A DNA stretch of 64,000 nt from Acholeplasmatales bacterium (GCA_900767915.1 CAAGAX010000060.1:1-64000), one strand, 5' to 3'; positions 27,453-35,815 are shown, counted from the first letter of the stretch. Notes: a model not told the origin generated them from the letters alone. A program made the numbers and translations.

Positions 27453-28043
27453 ATGGCATTTTTTAAATCAAAACAGGAAAAGGAAATAGAAGCTCAAATG
27501 GAAAGAGATGAGCAAATGGAAATATTTAATGAACAAATTAATACTTTAAAGGTTAAAAGAACAGAATATGCTAAGGTGGCTGCTGAAGCTGAAATAAATG
27601 GTGATACAGGTACTTATGATGTTGCTTTAAATGCTTTAATAGAATTGAATGATGTTATTTCTAGCTTGACTCAAACAAAAGCTAATTTTGATATAATCAA
27701 TATTTCTAACTCTATTGCTATTAGTACAGCTACAGCTATGAATGCATTAGATAAAATGGCAAATGGAAAGGTTAATTTACCAGATATTAAGAAAATACAA
27801 AGAGCTAATCAAAAAATTGCTAAATATATGAGGAATGTAAAAATATCTCAAAAGGCTATGAGTAGTGCTATGAAAAGATCTAATCCAGCTAATCATGCTA
27901 GAAGTGAAGAGGAAATTAATTCTGTTAGACCTATGATTGATTTAGAGCGTAGTAAATTAAGTGGTATTTCTACACCTAATTCTAAAAGTGTTGGAATTGA
28001 TTTAACTGATGAAATTAATGCATTAAAGAATAAAGCAAATTAA
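27453..28043 (+). CDS. Putative bacterial ESCRT-III (Vps2/CHMP2-like) protein
   Basis: A 196-residue helical protein. The N-terminus is amphipathic and basic (MAFFKSKQEKEIEAQ). A long helix 1 runs to about 48, then GDTGTYDVALNALIEL starts helix 2, followed by QTKANFDII, and a helix with ATAMNALDKMANGKVNLPDI then KKIQRANQKIAKYM. This resembles the Vps2/CHMP2 core (MKANIQAV, AMATMNRQLKLPQIQKI). A flexible linker follows, and the extreme C-terminus DLTDEINALKNK resembles a MIM1 helix (LxxRLxxLK), the part that binds Vps4 MIT domains. No membrane segment. An MIT-like AAA ATPase lies two genes downstream. I rate ESCRT-III homology as plausible, not proven. Confidence 0.55.
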   Translation: MAFFKSKQEKEIEAQMERDEQMEIFNEQINTLKVKRTEYAKVAAEAEINGDTGTYDVALNALIELNDVISSLTQTKANFDIINISNSIAISTATAMNALDKMANGKVNLPDIKKIQRANQKIAKYMRNVKISQKAMSSAMKRSNPANHARSEEEINSVRPMIDLERSKLSGISTPNSKSVGIDLTDEINALKNKAN

Positions 28044-28069
28044 TAATTTTTATTTTTAGGAGTTTTAGT

Positions 28070-29545
28070 ATGAACTTTGTAGATTTGAAGTGTCAGGTAT
28101 GTGGATATCCTAGACTTGAGAAAAAGGACTCTTGTTATAAATGTGAAGCATGTGGCGCTACTAAAATATTAGAAGAATCTAATGAACAGGATATTGAATA
28201 TAATGATGCAATTAAATATTTAATTGATACACCTCCTAGATTTGAAGAGGCTGAATCTAGATTTGATTTGATAATTAAAAGATATCCTAATTGGAGTAGT
28301 GGATATTGGGGAAGGTTGCTTGCAAAATATGGAATTAAATATGAATATGATAAAGGAAAGTCTACTCCTTCATGCTATATAGAGAGCTATGATGATATAA
28401 GAGAAAGTGATGATTATAAAAAGGCTTTAAAATATGCTTCTGATAATCTTAGAATGAAATATCAAGCTGAAGCAGAAAAAATAGCTAATGTTTCAAAAAT
28501 ATGGAGAGAAAAGGCTTCAAGAATTAATACTGATATATTTATTAGCTATAAAGGTACAGATGATGAAACAAATAATGATACAATAGATAGAACAAATATG
28601 CGTGAATTATATTGGTATTTAACTAATAAAGGATATAAGGTATTTTTTAGTGATGTTACCTTAAATGCTAATGGTATTTATGGAGAAAATTGTGAGCCAT
28701 ATATTTTTGATGCAATTCTTAAAGCTAAGGTTATGATAGTATATGGAACTAAGCCTGAATATTTTACATCTACTTGGGTTCAAAATGAATGGCGTAGATA
28801 TAATTTGGCTATTGCAAATGAAAAAAAGGAAGAAAACTCATTAATTGTTTGTTACGAAGGCTTTGATGCAAGAGAATTACCTATTGCATTAAAGAAAATT
28901 CAAGCAATTAATGCTGATACTAAGCATTTTTATTCTGATATTGAGGATGTAATAAAAAAATTTATAAATTCTAATAAAGAAGAAAGTACTGATAATAAAG
29001 AAAATAATATTACTGAAAAAATCTGTCCTAATTGTTATGAAAGTAATAATATTAGTTATAAATTTTGTAAAAAATGTGGATATGATTTTTTAAATAATAG
29101 AAAACAAAATGATTTTAATAATAAAAAAAATATTAAAGATGAAATTCTTATAAAGATAAAGCAAGAAAAAGAAAAGATTAAAACTAAATATGAGAAATAT
29201 CAAAAGGATAATAAAAGCTATAATGAATCAAATAGTTCATTTGAAAATAAAAGCTATTCAAATGAAAAAACTAATAATACTTATATTAACAAGCAAACTA
29301 AGAAAAATCCAGAATTTGAAAAGCTTAGAAAGTATTATAGAGGAAGAAATCCTTGTTTGATTTTTATTTTATGTTTATTTTTTGGTGTTTTTGGAATTCA
29401 TCATTTTGCTAGAGGAGATTTAAAAAGAGGCTTTTTATTTTTATTCACTTTAGGTTTATTTATTTATGGATGGATTATTAGCTTATTTATCCATTTTGCT
29501 AAGGCTATAGAATATTATGAATTAAGAAGGAATTTAAAACAATGA
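28070..29545 (+). CDS. TIR-domain protein with two zinc ribbons and a TM2 membrane anchor
   Basis: A 491-residue protein. Domains in order: zinc ribbon (Cys8, 11, 25, 28); a helical TPR-like region (40-150); a TIR domain (about 154-300) beginning DIFISYKGTDD, with GYKVFFSDVTL, AKVMIVYGTKPEY and STWVQNEWRRY, where Glu240 fits the catalytic glutamate of NAD-consuming TIRs; a second zinc ribbon (Cys319, 322, 333, 336); a charged linker; and a TM2 domain (about 428-475) with GVFGIHHFARGDLKRG and two membrane helices. It is thus a membrane-tethered potential NADase or signalling enzyme. Its last four bases overlap the AAA gene. Confidence 0.85.
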   Translation: MNFVDLKCQVCGYPRLEKKDSCYKCEACGATKILEESNEQDIEYNDAIKYLIDTPPRFEEAESRFDLIIKRYPNWSSGYWGRLLAKYGIKYEYDKGKSTPSCYIESYDDIRESDDYKKALKYASDNLRMKYQAEAEKIANVSKIWREKASRINTDIFISYKGTDDETNNDTIDRTNMRELYWYLTNKGYKVFFSDVTLNANGIYGENCEPYIFDAILKAKVMIVYGTKPEYFTSTWVQNEWRRYNLAIANEKKEENSLIVCYEGFDARELPIALKKIQAINADTKHFYSDIEDVIKKFINSNKEESTDNKENNITEKICPNCYESNNISYKFCKKCGYDFLNNRKQNDFNNKKNIKDEILIKIKQEKEKIKTKYEKYQKDNKSYNESNSSFENKSYSNEKTNNTYINKQTKKNPEFEKLRKYYRGRNPCLIFILCLFFGVFGIHHFARGDLKRGFLFLFTLGLFIYGWIISLFIHFAKAIEYYELRRNLKQ

Positions 29546-30651
29546 ATAATCAACCAAAAATAGAAGCGTTTAATAGCTTTTATACACAAGGAAAAGAATT
29601 ATATACTAATGGTGATATTAATGGTGCTAGAGAGGTTTTTATAAAGGCTTGTGAGCTAGCTAATGATATTTCTATTAATTCTACATCATTTGAGGTAAGA
29701 AATACCTATTATAAAAATGCAGTAAAGATATTAGCTTTTATAAAAAATGAATGTGTAGCAAAGCCCAAAGCAATTGAAAATGAATCTAGTGGTGTTGTTA
29801 ATGAATTTAAACCATTAGAGAAATCTCTAATTACATTTAAGGATGTTGCTGGATTAAATGATGTTAAAGAGCAAATTAGACTTAAGGTATTAGAACCATT
29901 GAAAAATCCTAAGCTTGCTTCAATGTATAAAATTGCACCAGGAGCTAAAATATTATTATATGGTCCACCCGGTACTGGTAAAACCTTTATTGCAAGAGCG
30001 ATTGCAGGAGAGGTAGATGCTGCTTTTTATGCAGTTAATTGTCAAGATTTGATTTCTAAATATATGGGAGATTCTAGTAAAAGGCTTGATGATTTATTTA
30101 ATGAAGCTGAAAAGAATGATAGAGCAATTATATTTTTTGATGAATTTGATTCTGTAGCTAGTAAAAGATCTGATACTAGTGATGGGGTAGATCAAGAAAT
30201 GAGTAGATTTGTTGCGACATTTTTAACAAAGGTAGATGGATTTAAAAAGAATAAAAATAAAATGCTTTTGTTAATAGCAGCTACTAATAGACCATGGGCT
30301 ATTGATTCTGCTATGCTTAGAGGTGGTAGATTTGATACTCATATTTATGTATCTATTCCCGATCAAGAGGCTAGAGAATTCTTAGTATCAAAGGCATTAG
30401 ATGGTGTAGTAATGGAAGATGATTTAAATATAAGTGAGATTGCAAAGCGTCTTAAAGGATATGGTGGTGGAGATATAACTGCTATATGTGAAAAGATTAG
30501 ATTAAATGCTTATTCTAGATCATTAAGTATTGGAGATTTTCAAAAGATTAATAATGATGATTGTAATATAGCTATTAACTCTTCACATAATATGATTAGT
30601 GAAGATGATATTTTAAAATTTGAAGCGTTTAAAGAGAATGGAAGGATATAG
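29542..30651 (+). CDS. Vps4/katanin-like AAA ATPase with N-terminal MIT-like domain
   Basis: A 369-residue AAA protein. Residues 8-72 form helices with the layout of an MIT domain (FNSFYTQGKELYTNGDINGA, ACELANDI, YYKNAVKILAFIKNE). The linker leads to ITFKDVAGLNDVKEQI. The AAA core has Walker A GPPGTGKT (141-148), pore loop SKYMGDS (172-178; Vps4 SKWLGES), Walker B IIFFDEFDS (196-204), sensor-1 ATNRPW and arginine finger LRGGRFD. It has no membrane segment and no protease domain, which separates it from FtsH. The C-terminal part is short compared with Vps4. It overlaps the TIR gene. Likely role: disassembling the ESCRT-III-like polymer. Confidence 0.85.
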   Translation: MNNQPKIEAFNSFYTQGKELYTNGDINGAREVFIKACELANDISINSTSFEVRNTYYKNAVKILAFIKNECVAKPKAIENESSGVVNEFKPLEKSLITFKDVAGLNDVKEQIRLKVLEPLKNPKLASMYKIAPGAKILLYGPPGTGKTFIARAIAGEVDAAFYAVNCQDLISKYMGDSSKRLDDLFNEAEKNDRAIIFFDEFDSVASKRSDTSDGVDQEMSRFVATFLTKVDGFKKNKNKMLLLIAATNRPWAIDSAMLRGGRFDTHIYVSIPDQEAREFLVSKALDGVVMEDDLNISEIAKRLKGYGGGDITAICEKIRLNAYSRSLSIGDFQKINNDDCNIAINSSHNMISEDDILKFEAFKENGRI

Positions 30652-30655
30652 TTTT

Positions 30656-31450
30656 ATGGAATATAAAGCAAAAAAGTGTCCTATATGTGGTTCAATTGAT
30701 ATAGTTGAAATTAATAAAGAAAATATATATGATAATGTATTTTATAAATATGGATGTAATGCTTGTCTTGAGGTTTTTTCAACAAAAAAGTCTTTTTTAG
30801 AAAAAGAAAAGAATAAAAGTATAAGTAATAATAATATTTTATCACCTAATGAAATTTTTAAGATGAATATTAATAATGTTATTTCTATTAGATGTAAGCA
30901 TAATGAAATAATTAAGTGTGGTACTGGTATTTTAATTGGTAATGGGTATGTTTTAACGAATAAACATGTTGTTATCGGAGATAGTAGTAATACTAATGAT
31001 ATTATTGATTTATGTGATACATATATTTGTAATGGCGAAGCTATTTCTTCTTGTGAATTGGAATTTATATATGCTGATAAGGAAAATGATATTGCATTAA
31101 TGTATTCTGATAAGCTAAATGGACAGATTTCTTTTTCAAATGAAGCTGTAGAAACTGGTGATAATATTTATGCAATTGGTAATAGTAAGGGACATGGGTT
31201 ATGTATTGTGAATGGATTAGTAAGTGATAAATCTAGAATTATTAATAACAAAGAATATATTATGATTTCTGCTCCTACTACTAATGGTAATTCTGGTGGA
31301 CCTTTGCTTGATTCTAAAGGAAAATTAGTAGGAATGATTACTTTAGGAGATGAAGTTGTTCAAACTATGAATTATGCTATACCAGTAAGTGTATTAGTTA
31401 GCTTTATTAGAAGAGTAACTAATACAGAAGAGTTGAATATTAGAATTTAA
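30656..31450 (+). CDS. Cytoplasmic trypsin-like serine protease with zinc ribbon
   Basis: A 264-residue S1-type protease. An N-terminal zinc ribbon (Cys8 and 11 in CPICG; Cys34 and 37 in CNAC) is followed by a chymotrypsin fold with His104 (VLTNKHVV), Asp145 (ENDIALM) and Ser213 (TNGNSGGPLL). There is no signal peptide or membrane segment and no PDZ domain, so unlike HtrA it should work inside the cell. ATG 30656 follows GGAAGGA; earlier ATGs lie in the AAA gene. It is four bases after the AAA gene and ends the operon. It may be an effector protease released when the module is triggered (inference). Confidence 0.87.
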   Translation: MEYKAKKCPICGSIDIVEINKENIYDNVFYKYGCNACLEVFSTKKSFLEKEKNKSISNNNILSPNEIFKMNINNVISIRCKHNEIIKCGTGILIGNGYVLTNKHVVIGDSSNTNDIIDLCDTYICNGEAISSCELEFIYADKENDIALMYSDKLNGQISFSNEAVETGDNIYAIGNSKGHGLCIVNGLVSDKSRIINNKEYIMISAPTTNGNSGGPLLDSKGKLVGMITLGDEVVQTMNYAIPVSVLVSFIRRVTNTEELNIRI

Positions 31451-31488
31451 ATTTCATAAAATGTGTAAGAATACATTTAAATTTAATT

Positions 31489-31541
31489 AAAGCCTAGCTA
31501 TTAAAAGCTATATTATATAGTATAATGGTTAGGCTTTTTAT
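31489..31541 (+). terminator. Terminator of the ESCRT-like operon
   Basis: AAGCCTA (31490-31496) pairs with TTAGGCTT (31529-31536), with a second small hairpin inside the loop, and TTTTTAT follows. Confidence 0.8.
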
Positions 31542-31577
31542 CGTTATTTATAAATATGTTAAGTTTGTTAGCACACC

Positions 31578-31606
31578 TTTATTTTTATTTAAAAAAGAGC
31601 TATAAT
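31578..31606 (+). promoter_or_regulatory. Promoter of the small charged protein gene
   Basis: TTTATT at 31578-31583, 17 bases, TATAAT at 31601-31606. Only the -10 box is strong. Confidence 0.5.
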
Positions 31607-31629
31607 TATTTCAAAGGAAGTGTGATAAA

Positions 31630-32055
31630 ATGAGTGAAGAAAAGAAAATAGAAGTAAAAAACGAAGAGAAAAAAGAAAATTCATTTTCTAAATTTTTTAG
31701 AAAAACAAAGGAATCAGTAAGTAATAGTGTTCTTGAAATGAAAATTGAAAATAAATTTAAGAATGATAATAGCGATGCGGATATTTATAACAATACATTA
31801 TTACCTAATACAGTATATGGTTATTTAGAAGGTAATACATTTATTGCATATGGTGAACAAGAATTAAAGAAAAATTCTATTATGGTTTTTAAGGATAAGC
31901 CATATTATATTGATTCAGTTACTCCAACTACCGTTAAGGTTTTATTAGATGGATATGAATATGAAAGAAAAGCTTCTAAATATACATTAGATGAAAATGT
32001 TAAAGAGGTAAATGTAATTAAGGCTGATAAGCATTATTATTTAGTAAAGGAATAA
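31630..32055 (+). CDS. Small charged protein of unknown function
   Basis: A 141-residue soluble protein. The first 55 residues are highly charged and probably helical (KKIEVKNEEKKENSFSKFF, then FRKTKESVSN). The rest is beta-rich with a repeating strand pattern (TVYGYLEGNTFIAYGEQEL, IMVFKDKPYYIDSV, TVKVLLDGYEYE, KHYYLVKE), which suggests a small barrel. I do not recognise the family. Ribosome site AAAGGAAGTG. It has its own promoter and terminator, so it is not part of the preceding operon, although the neighbour position leaves a functional link open. Confidence 0.7.
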   Translation: MSEEKKIEVKNEEKKENSFSKFFRKTKESVSNSVLEMKIENKFKNDNSDADIYNNTLLPNTVYGYLEGNTFIAYGEQELKKNSIMVFKDKPYYIDSVTPTTVKVLLDGYEYERKASKYTLDENVKEVNVIKADKHYYLVKE

Positions 32056-32059
32056 TTAA

Positions 32060-32112
32060 ATGGTATTAGATATTATTAGATATATTTATCATTTTGTCTA
32101 ATACTATTTTTT
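32060..32112 (+). terminator. Intrinsic terminator after the small charged protein
   Basis: An 11-base stem with one G-U pair: ATGGTATTAGA (32060-32070) with TCTAATACTAT (32097-32107), then a T run. Confidence 0.83.
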
Positions 32113-32147
32113 CATATTTAAAAATTAAGATAATAAAAGGTGAATAA

Positions 32148-32807
32148 ATGATAACTTTTGAAGAAATTAAAAATAATAAAGAAATAAATACATATATTGA
32201 AAAAGCTGATTTATCATTAAAGGCTTTAGGATATACTGAACATTCATTTCCACATGTTACAAAGGTAAGTAAAGATGCGGCTTATATATTAGAGACATTA
32301 AATTATGATAAGCATACTGTAGAGCTTGTCAAAATAGCTGGATATTTGCATGATATTGGTAATTTAGTAAATAGATGTGATCACTCTCAAAGTGGTGCTA
32401 TTATGGCATTTAGAATATTAGATCATTTAAATATGGATTCAAGTGATATAAGTGATATTGTTTCAGCAATTGGTAATCATGATGAAGGAAATGGAGTTCC
32501 TGTCAATCCTATTGCGGCAGCATTAATTATTGCAGATAAGGCCGATGTTAGAAGAAGTAGAGTGAGAAATCAAAGTGAGTTGAATTTTGATATTCATGAT
32601 AGAGTGAATTATTCTGTTGAAAAATCATCATTAAAAATAAATACTGAGCATACTATTATTAAATTAAAGCTTGATATTGACACTAAAATAAGTCCAGTTA
32701 TGGAATATTTTGAAATATTTATGGCTAGAATGGTTTTGTGTAGAAAAGCTGCAGAAACATTAGGATTGAAGTTTAAGCTTATTATAAATGAACAATCATT
32801 AATGTAA
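32148..32807 (+). CDS. HD-domain phosphohydrolase
   Basis: A 219-residue HD protein with His in FPHVTKV (near 36), the HD pair in GYLHDIGN (near 72), His residues in CDHSQSG and IGNHDEG, and Asp in IIADKADVRRSR. The HD-GYP-like metal site is complete, and the RRSR loop after it is common in a Firmicutes group of unknown substrate. No membrane segment. Ribosome site AAAGGTGAAT. It is distinct in sequence from the HD protein at 5,901, so the window holds two unrelated HD enzymes. A trk operon with its own promoter follows. Confidence 0.85.
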   Translation: MITFEEIKNNKEINTYIEKADLSLKALGYTEHSFPHVTKVSKDAAYILETLNYDKHTVELVKIAGYLHDIGNLVNRCDHSQSGAIMAFRILDHLNMDSSDISDIVSAIGNHDEGNGVPVNPIAAALIIADKADVRRSRVRNQSELNFDIHDRVNYSVEKSSLKINTEHTIIKLKLDIDTKISPVMEYFEIFMARMVLCRKAAETLGLKFKLIINEQSLM

Positions 32808-32832
32808 AATATACATAGATTATATAATATAA

Positions 32833-32861
32833 TTGTCAGTATAGCCTTTTTATGATACAAT
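32833..32861 (+). promoter_or_regulatory. Promoter of trkA-trkH
   Basis: TTGTCA at 32833-32838, 17 bases, TACAAT at 32856-32861 preceded by TGA (extended -10). Confidence 0.75.
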
Positions 32862-32891
32862 ACGAATGATTTTTTTATAAGTGGTGAGAAA

Positions 32892-34244
32892 ATGAAAATT
32901 GTTATTGTTGGTGCTGGTAAAATTGGTACATCAATTGTTCACCATGTTTCTGATGAAGAGCATGAGGTTGTAGTTATTGATAACAAATCCTCAGTCATTG
33001 AAAAAATTGTTAATGGCTATGATGTTATGGGAATTACTGGAAGTGGTGTTAGTGTTGAAATATTGGATGCAGCTGGAGTAGATAGATGCGATTTATTTAT
33101 TGCTGTTACTGGTAGTGATGAAACTAATATGCTTGCATGTGCGTTTGCAAAAAAAATGGGAGCTAATAAAACTATAGCTAGAGTTAGAGATGTTGAATAT
33201 TCTAAGCAGTTAGAGCTTTTAAAAAGTACATTGGATATTACTATAGCTATCAATCCCGAATTCGAGGCTGCAAAGGAAATATCAAGAATTATTAACTTCC
33301 CAGAGGCTTTAAAAATCGAAACATTTGCTCAAGAGACAGTTGAATTAATTGAATTATTTGTTTCTAATAATAGTGCTTTAGTTAATAAATCATTAGCTGA
33401 GATTAATAAAAGCTTTAAGGTTGATATTTTATTATGTGCAGTTACACGTGGTGAAGAGGTTATTATTCCTAAAGGTGATTTTGTTATTGAGCCTAATGAT
33501 AAAATTCATATTTGTTCTAAGAGAAGTAATACAAAAAGCTTTATCAATAAGCTTGGCTTTTCATCTGGTAGGATGAAGGAAATAATGATTATTGGTGGAG
33601 GACGTATTTCATATTATTTGGCAGAGGAATTAGTTAAGAGTAAATATCATGTCAAAATTGTTGAAAAGGATATGAATAAATGCGATGAATTATGTCAAAT
33701 ATTACCAGGAGCTTCTATCATTTGTGGTGATGGTACTAGTCAAACTCTTTTATATGAAGAGGGATTAGAACAAACTGATGCTGTTATTTGCTTAACAGGA
33801 AGTGATGAACAAAATATTATTATTTCTATGTTTGCGAATAAGCATAATGTTAAAAAGGTTGTAACAAAGGTTAATAAAATTTCCTTTGGTGAGCTTTTAA
33901 ATTCATTAAGTATGGCTAGTGTATTTTCTTGTCAGGAAATTGTTGCTTCACAAATTGTTAGCTATATTAGATCTGAGGCTAATAATAGAGGAAATAATGT
34001 TCAAAAGCTTTATAAGCTTGTTAATAATAAGCTTGAAGCATTGGAATTTTGTGCTTCTGAAAATAGTAAAGCAATTAATATCCCTTTAAAGGATTTAAAA
34101 ATTAAAAAGAATGTTTTAATTGCTGTTATTATTAGAAATAAAGAACAAATTACTCCTAATGGTAATACAGTTATTTATCCTAATGATTCACTTATTGTTG
34201 TTACAACACTTTTATTAAATGACCTTGATGACATATTGGAGTAA
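32892..34244 (+). CDS. trkA: Trk potassium uptake regulatory NAD-binding protein TrkA
   Basis: A 450-residue cytoplasmic gating subunit of the Trk potassium channel. It has two RCK halves. The first Rossmann domain opens with MKIVIVGAGKIGTSIVHHV and ends the NAD loop with VVVIDN; the second begins near 232 with IMIIGGGRISYYLAEEL. Each is followed by an RCK-C domain. Ribosome site GTGGTGAG lies just before the ATG. It is 5 bases upstream of trkH, so the regulator and membrane subunit are made together. Two-domain TrkA suggests a Trk rather than a Ktr system. Confidence 0.95.
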   Translation: MKIVIVGAGKIGTSIVHHVSDEEHEVVVIDNKSSVIEKIVNGYDVMGITGSGVSVEILDAAGVDRCDLFIAVTGSDETNMLACAFAKKMGANKTIARVRDVEYSKQLELLKSTLDITIAINPEFEAAKEISRIINFPEALKIETFAQETVELIELFVSNNSALVNKSLAEINKSFKVDILLCAVTRGEEVIIPKGDFVIEPNDKIHICSKRSNTKSFINKLGFSSGRMKEIMIIGGGRISYYLAEELVKSKYHVKIVEKDMNKCDELCQILPGASIICGDGTSQTLLYEEGLEQTDAVICLTGSDEQNIIISMFANKHNVKKVVTKVNKISFGELLNSLSMASVFSCQEIVASQIVSYIRSEANNRGNNVQKLYKLVNNKLEALEFCASENSKAINIPLKDLKIKKNVLIAVIIRNKEQITPNGNTVIYPNDSLIVVTTLLLNDLDDILE

Positions 34245-34249
34245 TTGCT

Positions 34250-35743
34250 ATGAACTATGGAGTTATTAGAAAAATAATAGGTAAAATCTTTATTTTTTTA
34301 GCAGTATTAATGATATTACCTCTTATTGTTTCTTTTATTTATCTAGAGGGAATAAGAAATTATATTTCCTTTTTAATTCCTATTTTATTATTAGGATTTT
34401 TAGGAATACTGCTTTCAATTAAAAAAATTAAAAATACTAAAATTGGTATTAGAGAAGGAATTATTATTGTTGGTATTTCTTGGATTTCAATGTCTTTATT
34501 TGGTTGTATTCCTTTTTTAGTTAGTGGAGAGATTTCTGATTTTTTTTCAGCTTTTTTTGAAATAACATCAGGATTTACTACTACAGGTGCTTCGGCACTA
34601 ACTGGTACGCAAATTGAGTCTTTAAGTCATAGTATGCTATTTTGGAGAAGCTTTTCACATTGGATAGGTGGAATGGGAGTATTAGTTTTTATTTTAGCTA
34701 TTATTCCTGAAAGTAAGGATGGTTCATCTGTTCATATTTTAAGAGCAGAATCTCCTGGTCCACAGGTTGGAAAGCTTGTATCTAAAATGCAGGTAACATC
34801 TAGAATATTATATTTAATTTATATTGCGTTAAGTATAATTGAAATGGTTGTTTTATTAATATTACCTGATGAAAAGATAGGATTCTTTGAAGCTTTAATT
34901 TATACTTTTGGAACTGCTGGTACTGGTGGATTTGCGACAACTGGAGCTAGTATAGCTTGTTATTTACCATGTACTCAATATGTTATTGCGATATTTATGA
35001 TTGTTTTTGGAATTAATTTCTCAATGTTTTATTTTTTATTAATTGGTAATTTTAAAGAGGTTTTTAAAAATGAGGAATTAAGATTTTATCTTATTATTGT
35101 TATACTTTCTGTAATTATTATTTGCTTTAATACCTATAGCTTATATAATGATTTTGAAGAAACCTTTAGATATTCCTTCTTTACAGTCGCATCTATTATT
35201 TCAACTACAGGCTTTGCGAATGTTGATTATTTAAATCCTAATGCTACATGGCCTGCATTATCACTTATTATTATTTGCTTACTTTCAGTATTTGGCTCTT
35301 GTGCTGGATCTACAGCTGGTGGAATAAAGATGTCTAGAGTTTTAATAATTGCTAAGTATTCTAATGTTAAAATTAGAAATCAAATTAGTCCTAGAAAGGT
35401 AGAGGTAATTAGAATGGATGGTAAGGTTATTGATAAGCCCGTAATCGATTCTACAGTTGCTTTCTTTGTAGTATATTTTTTTGTATTAGTATTATGTACT
35501 TTACTTATATCAATATATAATCCTAATATTTCTAATCTAGATCCTTTAACCTCATTAACAGCTTCTTTAGCTTGTATTAGTAATATAGGACCAGGATTAG
35601 GACTTGTAGGCCCTAGTGGAGGATTTTATGATTTTTCTCCATTTTCAAAAATGGTTTTATCTTTTGAAATGATTGCTGGAAGATTAGAATTATTTCCTAT
35701 ATTAGTTATGTTTTATCCTAAAACATGGATGAAGAGAGTTTGA
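34250..35743 (+). CDS. trkH: Potassium transporter membrane subunit TrkH
   Basis: A 497-residue polytopic protein with four repeated pore loops that carry the potassium filter glycines: TTTGAS, GTGGFATTG, STTGFANVD and SNIGPGLG. The motif SFSHWIGGMGVLVF near 130 is typical of TrkH. With TrkA it takes up potassium. It ends in TGA at 35741-35743, and that stop codon lies within the loop of its own terminator hairpin, a compact arrangement. Membrane topology and length are normal for the family. Confidence 0.95.
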   Translation: MNYGVIRKIIGKIFIFLAVLMILPLIVSFIYLEGIRNYISFLIPILLLGFLGILLSIKKIKNTKIGIREGIIIVGISWISMSLFGCIPFLVSGEISDFFSAFFEITSGFTTTGASALTGTQIESLSHSMLFWRSFSHWIGGMGVLVFILAIIPESKDGSSVHILRAESPGPQVGKLVSKMQVTSRILYLIYIALSIIEMVVLLILPDEKIGFFEALIYTFGTAGTGGFATTGASIACYLPCTQYVIAIFMIVFGINFSMFYFLLIGNFKEVFKNEELRFYLIIVILSVIIICFNTYSLYNDFEETFRYSFFTVASIISTTGFANVDYLNPNATWPALSLIIICLLSVFGSCAGSTAGGIKMSRVLIIAKYSNVKIRNQISPRKVEVIRMDGKVIDKPVIDSTVAFFVVYFFVLVLCTLLISIYNPNISNLDPLTSLTASLACISNIGPGLGLVGPSGGFYDFSPFSKMVLSFEMIAGRLELFPILVMFYPKTWMKRV

Positions 35744-35757
35744 TACTCTCTTTTTTC
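35731..35757 (+). terminator. Terminator overlapping the trkH stop
   Basis: AAGAGAGT (35732-35739) pairs with ACTCTCTT (35745-35752), followed by TTTTC. The trkH stop codon is in the loop. Confidence 0.82.
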
Positions 35758-35815
35758 TTGCAATAATTCAATATATAGTATATTATATTAAATAATATTA
35801 GGAGGTTTTATTATT

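Noticed and set aside
29542..30651. AAA ATPase as FtsH
   Set aside because: No transmembrane segments and no HExxH peptidase domain; pore and Walker B segments are Vps4-like.
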